Positions 12,688 through 25,412 of a stretch of DNA of 64,000 nt are shown here, piece by piece. Below the pieces are notes generated by a model. The model was given only the letters and a program-made list of their open reading frames with translations. It had not been told where the DNA came from and did not search any database. Within the stretch, counting starts at the first letter, position 1. Every line of letters begins with the position of its first letter. The translations under genes and the position numbers were made by a program. This stretch comes from Cryptomeria japonica (taxonomy: Eukaryota > Streptophyta > Pinopsida > Cupressales > Cupressaceae), in assembly GCF_030272615.1 (NCBI RefSeq), contig NC_081409.1, positions 880,497,220 through 880,561,219 of the forward strand. Reading direction: 5' to 3'.

Positions 12688-13153
12688 TTGGTGGCATTAA
12701 ATCTTGCATTTCCAAATAGTACAAGGGATTTGTATAAAGACATAGATTAATTTGTATTTATGTTGTAGACAACCCTTAGGAGGATACATTATTTGATGTA
12801 TCATTCGGAGGAAATGGTGGAAATTGCTTTTGTGGAGCTTTAGGAGAGGATATGGGAGGTTCTTGTGAAATTGGAAAAGGTGTAGGAATAGAGGCCATTG
12901 GAAAGTCAATTTGTTTATGATGGGACAATGAACCATTGCTAGATATGAGCATATGATTTTGATCATTCTAAGAAAAATCACTTAGGACTCTCTTCAAGAA
13001 CTTTGTAATAGAGTCATTATTCTTTAGAGATGCATTTGAATCCTTGTGAGATTTTGACATGGTTGGGTTTTGATTTTGGACTTGTTTGAAAGGGATTTGG
13101 TTTTGATTAGGTGTTATATTTTGATTTTGGATTGGATGTTGGTCAAATTGGTC

Positions 13154-13894
13154 TTACATGTTTGAAATTTGGCTTGATGTGTGTTGCAACTTTTTTTCTT
13201 GAAATTTTGGTTTTTTTTTTTGATATTGCGTTTGTTGTCGATACTTGATAGTTGGTTGGACCAATTGTTGACATTGTGTGATTGGTTGAGAATATTGTTG
13301 AAATTGCATGGTCAATTGTATTAGTTGGACATGTTGGACCATTGGTTGTGTTGTTTGGAAATGTTGAACTATTGGTTGTTGTTGTGGGATATGTTGAACC
13401 ATTGGTTGTTGTTTTTGGATATGTTGTTGATTCAAAATTTGATTGAACAAATTTTGATCGATTGAAGTTTGATTTGGGACTTGATTGAAATTTGTGTTTG
13501 TTTCTTGAAATTGTTTCATCTTCTCTATTTGAGAGATGAGAGTTAGTATATATGATCGTTCGATAAGAGATTTTACATGAATTGGCTCAAAGTTTGGGTT
13601 TGGACCTTGAAGTTTTTAAAATGTTTTAGAAATTTGGGATCTAATATTTTTATTGTTTTTCACTTTTTGGTCTAAGATCTCTTTTTATTGAGCTAGTTTC
13701 TCCTCTAGTTTTCATATTTGGATACTTGTTTTGTCATAAAATATTTGATTCAAGTTTTGAGACAAATAGAAATTGGATTGACATGATCGATTGCTCAATT
13801 GTAACGACATGGCTTCAGAAGGGACTTGGGACCTCATTTCAACAAGCATGTCCCTATGAAATTTTTTGGGGATTTTTGAAATTTTGAATGACAA
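13154..13894 (-). pseudogene. decayed ORF with glutamine-rich domain
   Basis: Two open pieces in the same minus-strand frame (13894-13712 and 13519-13154) are separated by stops. The first holds GDMLVEMRSQVPSEAMSL-like sequence (one residue differs) and the second is a glutamine-rich tract with repeated QQPMVQH units. Upstream in reading order the frame lies in the leader of the presumed element, so this may be the start of its gag-like protein, with the ORF at 12687-11083 as its continuation in another frame. I recognise no enzymatic motif. Confidence 0.35.
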
Positions 13895-13899
13895 TGATA

Positions 13900-15600
13900 T
13901 GCAAATAATGGAATGAGAAATGCAAATAAGTGCAACCTTAGGGAATGCAAATGATAATTAAAACTAGGGCAAAAGTGCAGCCTATGTTTTTTTGTTGTTT
14001 TTTAGGTTTGGACAAACTCATGGAATGAAAACCTAAAGATGCAACCCTTAGGAAGCTGAAATGAAGTCAAGACCTTAAGAAGACAAAGGACAAAAGGACT
14101 AAATGATAGGAAGACAAATTGACAATCTCTCACCTATACGCTTGATACTAAGATAGGTTTGACAAAATGATGTTGATAAGAGGACAAAATATCAGACAAG
14201 GTCAAGATACCTTAACAATGACTCAGGGTTTAATCTAAAGTTTTGATTTTGCAAGATTGACAAATCTAATTTTGAGACTAATATACAAGAGGACAATGAT
14301 AATGACAATGGCCTAAGGATATGATATGAATATGATCTCAAGATATGATATGATATGACAAAATGATATGAACCAAGGATATGAATGCAAATGTTTGAAA
14401 ATGTTAACCTAAGACAAGACCTAGGGTTTGGAATATGAAATGACAAAGCCAATGTGATAGGGATATGTGAGGACCAATGACTTTGGAAATGCAAAATGCA
14501 ACTTAAGCAAAGACCTAATTTTGGAATGATGATAATGCAATGAAGACTTAGAAAAATCAAATGAGGATTCTTACAATGAAATGGACTAAAATGAAGGGTA
14601 ATGACAATATGTCCTAAGACCTAAGTTTTAACTATGCAAACCTAACCCTAAGTGACATGAATTTTGAAACAAGGGTATCCAATGTTTTGACAAGTCATGT
14701 TCAAATGTTGGATGAATACTTGGACAAAATTTTTACTCTTGGTTTAAACTTGGTTAGGCATGAAGCTTGTTTGAACTATTGTAAACTTGTTTTCTTTTGA
14801 AAACCAAGGTTGTTTATGAACACTTATGAGAGAAGACAAAAATGTTTGTTTGACCTTAACACAAGACAATCATGCACCTTCAACAATGAATCCTATGGTT
14901 GGTAAGGACAATAGATATTGGATCTCACTTGGGTTTCCCCAACTATGCTTTCTCATAGCAGATACTCAGATGCTTGACCCCACTAGCTCCACTCCATGAC
15001 ACTAACTTCTTTGAGGTAGCCAAACATTAGTCCCCATGGAAACTCCCCATGGTGAACTTTGTATCTCTACTAAGAATTGTAAGGATGTGAGAAGTCATCA
15101 GAGGTCTGACCTCTTGTAACAACAACTAGAAGGTTTTTGGCTTCTAAAACAAAGAGTTTTTAGTCAAGGCATCTATTCAGGTGGCCATACATGTGGCGTT
15201 TCACTCCATTAAGGAGGCCTCCCATCTTGCAAAGGTTATGCTCTATAGGTTTTTACATGTCACATAGATACTGAGGGAGACTTATGTCGGTATGACACAT
15301 TGATACACGTCGCTTGAAACTTTTGTCACAAATGCATTTATTTATAGTGGTTTGGAAGAGCATGTCCTTAGCTCATTACCACTTGGGTCGTTCCCTCTCA
15401 TCAATGCCTATGTCAAGAGCCAAGAAAATCAAGAGGTAGACACTCTAAAAGTAAAAGCACGCAATCAAAAGAAAAGAGGACATGACAAACAATGATTGTT
15501 TAACCTTTAGGAAATGAAATGAGTTTATTGATCCATTTGCATCCTAGTTAAGACTAGATGAGGTTAATTCTACCTTAATTTGTAAAGGATTTGAACAATT
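13900..15600. other. non-coding region
   Basis: No gene is supported. The sequence is purine-rich with repeated GATATGA and ACAATGA words around 14280-14400. The block 14880-15430 resembles LTR or leader DNA but has no recognisable primer-binding site. Confidence 0.3.
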
Positions 15601-15639
15601 TAAACCATAATTAAATGCAATTTGTTGTTCATTGCAAAC

Positions 15640-16110
15640 CCTTTGCATGCATGAAATGTGAAATTTGTTGTTGTTCTTTGATCCAAATCCTAATTAAGAC
15701 TATGTGAGAATTGTAGGATTCATTCAAACCTCCTAATTAGGCTATGTGAGAAATTGTCGTTCATTCAAAACTCCTAATTAGGCTATGTGAAAAATTGTTG
15801 TTCATTAAAACCCTCTAATTAGGCTATGTGAATAATTACTGTTCATTAAAACCTCTTTAATTAGGATATGTAAAAAAAAATTGTTCATTGCATGTGAAAA
15901 AATCCTGCATGAATCATTGTTTAGACTCCATAAAACCCACATGAAACAATAGATCCTCACATAAAACTTGCATGCAACAACAAATTAGTCCAAAAAATCT
16001 GCATGCAATAATGGATTCATTCAAAAAACTTGTATGCAACAATTGATTAGTACATAAAACTTGCATGCAAGAACAAATTCACACATAAACCTGTATGCAA
16101 ATATCAAACT
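15640..16110. repeat. two adjacent minisatellites
   Basis: About five degenerate copies of a unit near 50 bp with the core CCTAATTAGGCTATGTGA and TTGTTGTTCATT occupy 15640-15890. They are followed to about 16110 by shorter units with the core CTTGCATGCAACAA. Both are tandem arrays within the presumed LTR region of the decayed minus-strand element. Confidence 0.65.
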
Positions 16111-19100
16111 CACAAAATTATCAAATTTAATGTGTTCATGTGTAAAAAAATATTAATTGTAGGAAAAAGGTGAAAGAATAAATAAATATTCATGTATTTA
16201 TTCAAAAGGGAGGACACATTAGTAAGAAAGGGGATTGATTAATTATTTAATTAATCAAACGAGGGGAAATGATTTGAATAATTTAAGACACCAACCTGAT
16301 TGTTGAATTAGGTCCTAATAATGATGATTGATTGGCTAATAATTAATGACAATTGACTGAGGCTGACAATAAATAGGACAAAAGATTAAAAAAAGACTCA
16401 AGATTGATAATGATTTTAATAAGAGACTGATAAGATTGATAAGATCAATTGATAATGACTTGATAAAGATAAGATCGATTGATAAAGTGCCATGAAAGGT
16501 TGATAGAGTGTCACATAGGACTGATTGAAATTGATTGGTAAAGAGGTTGATAATGAATGACTAATTAATTATCAACAAAGAGGGAATTAAATATAATTGT
16601 CAAGATGAGACTAATTCAAATGATTTGAAAATGATAAAATGCCAATCATAATGATTTAGGACCAAATGTGAATGAACAAGACCGATTAGGGTTGGATTTG
16701 AAATGAAATGAAACCAGAGGAATGACACAATGACAATATATGATGAAGATCAAATGCGACATAGAAGACATGTTAAAAATAAGGTTAGCGACGTAGGAGT
16801 GATGACCAATAGTAAGTGTCTACACCCGACTCTATTGCTGGATATCGAAATGATGAAATAGGCTAGCTGAAAGGGCGAAGGTTAGGTCCATATTGAATTA
16901 GGTCCATCACTCATATTTACACATGTATATGGAAGATTTATATGAAATCATCGAACCAATTTATGATACAATAACGGGGCTTAGGAAATGTAGCTAAACG
17001 TCAATTTATGGTTTGTAATGATGATGTTGAAAAACCATGAAAAACTTGTTTATACAAAGATGCATTTTAAAGAAGACCGTAGAAAGCTTTTTTTTATTGT
17101 ATTGTGTAGGCATCCAAACCACATGAAAGTATTTGCTCTACTTTTCAGCTTAGAAGAAAACTGATTCATTAGTGTCTAGGGCTTGACACGTGTTTATTTT
17201 ACTACTAAATCCTATCTTATGGTTGCCCAGTCTTCGTTTTAATTTTTATTCCATTCAACCTCTGAGAAATTTCTAGATACCTAGAACTTGGTTAAATTAT
17301 GTGGTTTGAATGATATTTTAGGCTAAATTTAATGATCTGGTTTAAATCACGCTATAAGCAGGAATAACCGATGGTTATCTTTAAAATAATATGCCTAATA
17401 ACATATGGAAGTAAAATTTTACAGGGAATAAAATACAACAATCCTATTATACTCGATCATTTTGTAGTCGTATGAATTGGTTGAATAGGCTTTACATCTC
17501 CCAATTCCATTTTCTTGAAATATTTTGCTACATTTCTTGGAATCATGGAATGTTTTTGGTTAATTCAGTTTGTATATTTTGCTTTCTAAATATATGCACT
17601 CAATTTTCCCCATTATATTTTGGAATTGGTTTCTATTGCATAGTTTTGAATAAGAATTGATTGTAGATATCTGGCATCGGCATTGTTGAGTACACGAATG
17701 GGTGTAGGATATTGAGGTGAGTCACTCGCCATCACTCCAAGACATTTTTACATCTCATATTGGGATTTTTGTATTTAGGGTTTATTCATTTTTTATTTGA
17801 TTGAAAAGTAGGTGTTTCCCCACACTAAGGAAAGTCCAAACATTGTTTGAAAGCTTTCATTATGGTGTGGTAAGGTAGAACATTGGAAAAATTTCTGGAG
17901 TTTGGCATTGCATATCCTAGTTGTATTTTTAATTCTTCATGGACTCCATTTATAAGTCTTCAAGCCCTGAGTGCTACCATGAATGTCTTTATCAACTTGT
18001 TGTAACTGATCATACCTTGCCATTAATTATCTATCTTTAGAGTATTGAATCATGCTATGATTTGTTTTTTCTATCAGTATATCATTGTCCTTTGGTATCT
18101 TGTACTGTTCTGAAAGTATTGTCAATTTGTCACAAAAATGCTTCAATGAGTATCTTGAGTAGTAATTTGGTTAGCTTAATGGCATCCAGGGCCTTTACTT
18201 TTGTTTGGGTCTATTGTATCCAACAATGATTTTATTTGACAGTAAATGGCTCTGTTTGTCAATACAAACTCTTTAAACATTGCAATACACCTAGTCATGA
18301 ATGATCCATGCTCATTTTTTATTACCTTCCTGACTACAATATCATTGTGAGACTACTTGTCTTTGTGGAGGGATATTATATACAAAAAATGATGAGCCCC
18401 TATCCAATATTAAATTGTTCTATGGTATTTAACTTGGGTGCTTGGACTATTGTTTTATTGCATCATTGTTTATCAATCAAATAACATTGTCTTCATGTAT
18501 TACTCATGCCATGGTTTGAGGTTGTGATCCTCCATTTGGCCAAATGAATGATACTTCCGGATCCCTAGTCACCATGACTATGATTTGAATGTTTTATGGC
18601 TACTTTCAAGGATGGTTTGAGGCTATGACCTTCTATGGTACCCATGCCACTATTGGTCGTGTGAAGGTCACTTATTTGTATGGCTTTGAAACTCCCTGTA
18701 AGTGACCACTGTATTTTGTATGCTCTTTAATAATCACCATGGCTATGCTCTTAATCATGTGACCTAATATTTGGTACTATATTTATAGATGGACCTATCT
18801 TAAACCTTGATCATAAGTGATCTAATAGAGTTACATATTTGGCTTTAGGTTTTCCTTTTGCTACATGTTTCATGCTAACCTTTGGCAATAGAAGATCTTT
18901 ATTCAACCTCTATCTTGACAATGTTATGACTTCAAATCCTTTAGTTCTTCACTTGTATTAATGTATAACTATTGTAGCATGTTTTTTATTGTGAATATAA
19001 CCTCCATTTTTCCTTGTAATTTTTATTACTCATGATAATTAAACAAGAATTGATACCTTCATGGCGTGACTAAAAATATTCCATGGAATGTTGGAATGCT

Positions 19101-19239
19101 GCTATTACCTTATTCATACTATATTCTGTAGAATCATTGTTCTTAGATTTTTCAAAACTTTTGTAGCTTTATACCTTGAATTAAGGTATTAACTGATAAA
19201 AACCTTTTGTGCCTTGTATCTTGGCTTCTTAGGATCACT
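16111..19239. other. non-coding region, partly LTR-like
   Basis: From 16111 to 16824 the DNA is LTR-like, with GATTAATTATTTAATTAATC near 16230 and the TGTAGACACT start at 16824-16815 on the minus strand. From 16825 to 19239 I find no protein motif and no repeat that points to an element. The open frames there are short and without recognisable composition. Confidence 0.35.
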
Positions 19240-19570
19240 GTTACCTATTATGTGAATTATATTCCTCCATGCTTACTTAATTGTTCTACAATGATCTCTT
19301 ATATATATGAGTCATTTTACAACTTGCCAAGTTAGCTTACAATGATTTTACAATAATTCACAAAATAAATTACAAACAAAATTCCTGTCGGCCTCTATGC
19401 TGGTATGCTTCTTTTGACTGCTGGTGTCTGTGGTCTATGTGCTGGTGTAAAGTCTTTCCTTGCTAGTGCTGGTGGATTGCCTTGCCGATGTCATAGGATT
19501 GTAAGGTTGTCATCAATGAAAAAACCTTCAATCAACTACAATGTCTCATTGGAGTGTGCATTGTCCAACA
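19240..19570 (-). repeat. truncated 3' LTR
   Basis: It matches the right-hand LTR from about 21060 to 21346. The other 450 bp of the LTR is missing, so the left part was deleted. It starts on the minus strand with TGTTGGACAATGCACACTCC and is preceded by the purine tract AAGGGGGAGAT (19581-19571). Confidence 0.83.
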
Positions 19571-19789
19571 ATCTCCCCCTTGGCATTGATGGCAACACTC
19601 ATGAGAAAAATTCAAAAGTGTATCCAAAAATTGAAGTCCAAAAAACTTTACCAAAATTGTGTGCCAAAAGAATGTGTACTTCCCCTGAGTTGATGAGTCT
19701 TTTGCTGATTATTTTTCTCATTCCACTACTCCCTCTTTGGCATCAATGACAAAGGTTGTCAAAGTGTCAATAGAGTGTGGTTTCCTATT

Positions 19790-20521
19790 TTACCCTTGTA
19801 ACCGGTTGGTTACAATCTGAAAAAGATCTACCAAAACCAAATTTAAGCTCTCAAGAAACTTTTTAGTGTCTTTTATTGCAGTCTTTGTCCTCTGAACTGT
19901 ACCGGTGAGGTGTTGCATTTGCTCTGCCGGTGTTTTATGTCCATGAATCAAGGCATCAGATATGTTTTTTCTTAAGGAGGCGAGGTAGTCCAATTTTGGA
20001 CTTAGTCTCCATTTAATATCTTTAGCCTTACCTTTTAACCTTTCTTTTTCTAAGATTTCTTTCTGTCTCATAAGTTCATTTGAGTCATTTTGTGCATGCA
20101 TCAGATCTATCTTCAACAAATCATTTTCATAGCTAAGTTTGGTGTTCTTATTTGCAGCATCACTTAGTCTTCTAGTAAAATCTTCTTCATTCTTCTTTCT
20201 ATCTTCAATTTCCTTACAAAATCTCATAGTCATATCTTGCATCTCATTCTTTGTTGTCATGTTTTCTTGTTTCAGCTTGCTTATCAAATCACGAAGAGTT
20301 TTCTTTTCATCATTTTCATTTTGCATCTTTTCACAAAGTTATCTTCTCTTGTTCCTTGCAATGGTAAGATTTTCTTGAAGTGCTTGAATAATATCCTGTG
20401 CAGCCTTTAGATCATCTTCAAGTTTGATATTTTTCAACTTTTTTGTATCATAGTCTGAGAGAACTGCTTCTAATTGCTTCATCAAGTTTTCCATCTCTAC
20501 CGGTGTCAAGATCTTCCTCAA
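19790..20521 (-). pseudogene. coiled-coil protein of the non-autonomous element
   Basis: A single frame of 244 codons holds one stop (TAA at 20336-20338). The product is rich in Lys, Glu, Leu and Asn with heptad-like spacing, as in KLKNIKLEDDLKAAQDIIQA and SYENDLLKIDLMHAQN, so a long coiled coil is likely. No zinc knuckle follows, unlike the related gag at 46354-47706. The start at 20521 lies shortly after the primer-binding site, which fits the gag position. A role in particle assembly is an inference. Confidence 0.6.
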
Positions 20522-20552
20522 GCTGTTAGGCTTCTAAAAATAGAGGACCAAA

Positions 20553-20563
20553 CTCTGATACCA
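20553..20563 (-). other. primer-binding site
   Basis: The minus strand reads TGGTATCAGAG, the initiator tRNA-Met type site, two bases from the LTR edge at 20566. Confidence 0.87.
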
Positions 20564-20565
20564 AT

Positions 20566-21346
20566 TTTTAGGGTTCCCACAGATACTGAGAGGGGGGGGG
20601 GGTGAATCAGTATCTAACCGGTTTGAGAAATTTCTTAACTTAAAACATGTAGAACATATTAATATTGTATACCGGTAAACATAAAGTAATACAATAAACA
20701 AAGATAACAACAACCACATGAAAAATACACCATAACACAATAGTTTAACAAGGAAATCCGATGTGGGAAAAACCTCGATGGGGTTTGTGACCCACAATAT
20801 TCACTTACTGACCAATAAGAGAATATTATTGCTACAAGAGGGGCCTGCACATGCAGGAAGGCCAAGTGCCTAGAGCTCACTGCTCAATTACAAAATGGGA
20901 AGTCTCACTGACTTACAAAATGGATTATATAAATCCATTGTCTTGTACTACTACAAAATAGCATCTACTATGCCAGATCCAGTATCGGTTTATAGCTCTG
21001 CTTCATACATAAACCCTTAACCTATAATTCGCGTAATAGGTCTATCTTATTTCGCCTAATTACATTCCTCCATGCTTACTTAATTATTCTACAATGATCT
21101 CTTATATATATGAGTCATTTTACAACTTGCCAAGTCAACTTACAATGATTTTACAATAATTTACAAAATAAATTACAAGCAAAATTCCTATTGGCCTCTG
21201 TGCTAGTATGCTTCCTTTAACTGCTAGTACCGATGGTCTGTGTGCCAGTGGATTGCCTTGCCGGTGTCATAGGATTGTAAGGTTGCCATCAATGACAAAA
21301 CCTTCAATCACCTACAATGTGTCATTGGAGTGTGCATTTGCCAACA
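20566..21346 (-). repeat. 5' LTR of the coiled-coil element
   Basis: This 781-bp LTR ends on the plus strand with CCAACA (21341-21346). At its primer-site edge the expected TG is TT, a probable mutation. It shares the G-run plus TGAATCAGTA motif with the other two copia-type LTR families in the window. Confidence 0.83.
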
Positions 21347-21856
21347 ATGAAATCCCTATAGACTGCACTTTTAGGTCTTTGGTTACCTTATGTGGTCATG
21401 ATGACTATATTTCCCTGTCTTCCTTTCATTGTGTTCTAGACTAATATTCTGCCATGAAGACTATAATTTTGTTGATGATTCTTGTTTTGCATTTCATATT
21501 TTCTAGAAAACTCTTATTTCCTTAACGCCAAATTGAAGTTTTGGAATGCTAAATGACTATGACTAAGACATTGACTGCTCCTTTTTAGCTGGATTCTCTA
21601 CTTGTTGATTGTGTATTCCTTCATCTCATTATCCCATATTTGTTCTAATTGTTTTGGTATTTTTTTGATACTTGATGGCATGATTTTGAAACCTTTTTTT
21701 TATGTCATTGCAAGAAGTCCCTTTATGGTCTGAGATCTTTATGATCTTAGTGTTCTATACTCTACTCTGGGACTGCAACATGTTGTTTTGAAGCCCTCCT
21801 TGGGTTAGCTGCTCCAATATTATCTTGGGTTGCTTCTTTGTAATCTCTTGTGACTG
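21347..21856. other. non-coding spacer
   Basis: No gene, motif or clear repeat is visible between the two LTRs. Confidence 0.4.
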
Positions 21857-22839
21857 TGTTGATATGTTTTTAGGCACATGCAAACGCAAAATAAAATACC
21901 TGAAGTATCTTATCCTCTCTTGAACAAAATCTCTTAGATGCTGAAGATTAGCTTAAGGATCATTCGAGACAACTCCAAGGTTCATGAATGTAGGGTCACT
22001 ACATGTGGATAGGCTCTGTTGGTTAATGTGAATATGATCAAATCATAAAGGGACTTACATTCGAATTCCTGAATTCTTGATTTGCTAGAATTCGATCATT
22101 TGATGTTGCTATATGGTGATGCTCTTTGATGTTGCTATATGGTGATGCTCTTTGTCCTAAACTAGCTTTATTCGGAAAAATAGGAAAAAGGTAAAGGGTT
22201 GAGAAGGTATTTTCTAAGGCGTAGAATGTAAGAACATAGATGAATGACTATATGGAGCCCTACCGAGCGAGGTCTCACCATCAACTTAAACAATTTGACA
22301 CAAGCTCAATGCAATCTTCTAAGGACATTTCAAAGATATTCAAATCGATACCATCAAACATTGATCACCATTAAAGTTAATGCATAAGCAATGGATGAAT
22401 AATGATTCAAAGTTTATCTCATATCATTCCAGTGGACCACACAAGGCACACTTACAATCAGTAAGTTCTAGTGGTATGAACTGGGTTGATTCTACATAAA
22501 TATATTCAACATATTCCTCCACTCAACCTAATAAACATGAAAGTAAATAAAGAAGCGAAGACCATGCGATTTGTTAAAGTAACAAAGAAAATTCACCATA
22601 ATTTCAATGAAATCAGTTGTTCTTACAACCATGTTTGGCAATAATATTTGCCTTCTCCTACTCTAATTTATATTCTAATTGCTATTCTACTCTCTCCTAT
22701 TACTAACTATTAGTTATTAACCTTTACAAATGAAGAGTTTGAGCTGTATATAGAAAGCCCATTTACATTGAATGACCAGGATTTAATCTCCACCAATGGT
22801 CGAGATTTTATAATTAAACCCTAATTAGGGTTTGTTACA
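21857..22839 (-). repeat. Ty3/gypsy LTR, same family as the LTR at 61788
   Basis: On the minus strand it starts TGTAACAAACCCTAATTAGG at 22839 and ends CATATCAACA at 21857. The LTR at 61788-62718 starts TGTAATAAACCCTAATTAGG, shares the block GACC..TCATTnnATGTAA (approximately) followed by a TATA-like motif, and ends with the same CAAGAGAGGATAAGAT...TATTTTATT...CAACA sequence. Neither side has a primer-binding site or a clear purine tract, and 5-bp flanks do not match, so it may be a solo or partial LTR. A 27-bp direct repeat with the core GATGTTGCTATATGGTGATG is at about 22100-22150. Confidence 0.75.
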
Positions 22840-24029
22840 AAAAAATATCCTTAGCCAATGAGGAAATTGTGTTTAGTGACTTTGGACCAATAGATATTGA
22901 GGGTAGGTACATCAGAGTTTGTGCATCTGTGTATGAACTAGGTGTATTGCTTCTAGACATGTTGATGTGGACTTCATTGACTAGAGGAATGGTGACTGGG
23001 ATGCCACTTTTATCTTGCACTTCATAGACTTGATTGGATTCATCATTATGAAGGGATATCAAGAGTAATATCTTGATACTCAACATTATCTAGCTCGCTC
23101 GAAGTAGAGGTGATGGGAATTATTGATGTAGCTGAGTCCTTCTTCTATCCTTGCTTGCTTGCCTTGGAGTGATTGTATTACTTCTCCTTAACACTCCTCT
23201 GATCTCTTCATGTCAATTTGATAGAATAAAAACCTTGTATATATCCCACTTTTTTGCTTGCAGTTGTTGAACACTTGAAGTTTTTCAACCTAGTAGCACT
23301 TTGAGTCTTCTTCATGCACTTGAGGTGTTCTTGATGTTGATGAAGCTTCTTGAAGTGGTCCCCTTGTATCTTGTCCTTGGTGTTGAAACTTTCTCTTTGA
23401 GGTCTTTACTCCAATCTTTCTTCAACCTGGCCCCTTTCATCTCTCTCCTTGCCTCCTGCAAAATAAAAAATTGGGAATCAAACATACATGGTATATAACC
23501 CTTACATAATCTCTTATTTTGATTTTATGCAATTTTCTCCAAATCTGATAAAAGAGAATTGATAAAAATCAATAAATTCATTGCGGAAGATAAGATGAAT
23601 ACCCTAGGACAAATCTGGGTTGTCTTAAGGTGAATTTGCTGGTTGATAAGCTTGTTGGCTGAGCAAATTTGCTTCTCTTTGGTTCTCAAATGATGAATCT
23701 CGCCTGCTCCAAAAGATTAGACCTATATCTCCAATGATGAAATTTGATCTTATGTTGATAGAATTTGCTGATGTTCTGCTAAAGTATGCTATTCAATTGG
23801 AGTAATTATCTGGCCTACTGAAAAAATTCTCTTTTAGAGACGAATTATGCTTTGAATTGATGCTAAAATGATCCTTTTGACTTCTCTTCTATATGTTATT
23901 TAGGGTAAAGGTGTGTCTTTTGGGGTATAAGGCCGACTTACTTTGACAAAATAATAAATTATCTTCCTCATGCTGGTCGACTCAACACAAACTTTCTTCA
24001 TCTTGTCTTTAGATAAATTCTTTCTAGGC
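22840..24029. other. non-coding region
   Basis: A minus-strand open frame at 23086-22835 shows no recognisable motif. The rest has no protein signal. It may be internal sequence of the gypsy element to which the neighbouring LTR belonged. Confidence 0.3.
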
Positions 24030-24610
24030 CTTTTGAAAGGAAATGACTTTTAAATTATCTCTTCATCCTTAGGAAGGATAGGACCTATAGTGAAAATTTT
24101 ATCTTCATCCTTAGGAAGGATAGGACCTATAATGAAAATTTGCACTTTGTCCTTAGGAAGGACAAGACCTATAATGAAAATTAGCTCTTCATCCTTGGGA
24201 AGGACAAGACTTAAATGATAATTTTATCTATGTCCTTGACAAGGAAAAGACTCAAATTGAAGTTTTCTCTCTATCCTTGGCAAGGTACACTCGCGACTCT
24301 AGACAAAGTTCTCTTTAAGACTTCTTGAAGATACACATATTCAAGTTCTCTCTCGACCCTCAGCAAGGAAAATGTATGAAATTCTCTCTAGGACCTTCGG
24401 AAGGACATCAATTCAACATCCGCCCTATGACTTATCCACATAATTTCACTTAATAGACTTAGGAAGGACAAGGCATGAAATTCGCTTCAGGACCCTTGGA
24501 AGGACAGGGTCAAGTTCTCTCTAGGTCCTTTGGAAGGACAAGGCTCTAGATAAGGAATTTCGCTCTCTGACCTTGGCAAGGATGAGGTCTAAATGAGAAT
24601 TTTGCTCCAT
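24030..24610. repeat. degenerate tandem array, left half
   Basis: Repeated words CCTTAGGAAGGACAAGACC, followed by GAAAATTT and CTCTT, recur every 45-65 bp. The pattern stops exactly at 24610 (CCAT) and resumes at 51107 with CCATGTCTTTTGGAAGGAC, so this is one half of an array split by the giant insertion. Confidence 0.8.
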
Positions 24611-24640
24611 GGGTAAGTGCACAAAGATGGTGGTCAAAAA
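24611..24640 (+). repeat. left terminal inverted repeat
   Basis: It starts GGGTAAGTGCACAAAGATGG and is preceded by CCAT (24607-24610). The partner is at 51077-51106. A further GTGGACA shared by both ends lies a little inside. Confidence 0.85.
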
Positions 24641-25412
24641 GGGGGGTATAAGTGGACAAGATTTTTTTGAAATCAGGTGAACCTGAACTTGGAGGAAAAA
24701 TTTAAAAGTCATCCACTCAAGATATGAAGATAATCAAAGAACAAATATTGTAGTACTCTGAATCTAGTTTCCAAACTACTAAACTTTTTCAAAATTGGAT
24801 AAGATTAAGGGGGTCAAATTCTTCGCACATGAAAAATAGACCTTGATTTTTTCTTAAAAACATAACATAGTGTCTAACATGCACATCAAAAAAGTCATAG
24901 TTATATTTAATATTTTGACAAATCCTTTGGTAGAAAAGATAGGTACGTGTGAGCACTAGAATATGTGTATTTTTTTGTAATTTTTTGTTGAGTATTTTTT
25001 TTTAATGATTTTTCCAATTGAGCACATCCTGAAAATTAGGTACCTGTTCGTGCACGAAGCATAAGTTGCACTAAACAAATTGAAAATACAATTTTTTTTT
25101 AAAAATTGTAAATAATCAAGTTCACTACAATAATATATAATTTTTTAAAATTTGGATAAGTATATCAAAAGTTATTAAAAAAATGGTGCACCTATTTCTG
25201 TGAGAACTATGGAGACAATGGTAAAAGAAATTCAATAATAATATGTTTTTGATATAGATGAACGGGTTTACACAGACCCGAAACCAAGAGTTTTACAAAA
25301 ATTGGCCATCAGCCAACCGAACAGAAACCAACAGCAAAATAGGGGAACACCCTAGACTGAACACAAAAGAAAAAAGAAACAACAGGCAACAAAACAAAAC
25401 ACAAACAACTAC

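Larger units (their letters stand above)
19240..21346 (-). mobile_element. non-autonomous LTR retrotransposon with coiled-coil ORF
   Basis: In minus-strand order this element has a 781-bp 5' LTR (21346 to 20566), a primer-binding site (20563-20553), one coding region (20521-19790), a polypurine tract (19583-19571) and a truncated 3' LTR (19570 to about 19240). The two LTRs align closely from TTCCTCCATGCTTAC to CCAACA. No protease, integrase or RT is present. Its LTR edge, primer site and leader resemble the 9-kb element at 40845-49893 and the copia element at 1-4627, so it was probably mobilised in trans by a copia relative. Confidence 0.85.

Noticed and set aside
14192-14560. Minus-strand 122-codon frame rich in Ile, Leu, Ser and His
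   Set aside because: Composition reflects GATATGA-type repeats; no motif or frame continuity with neighbours.
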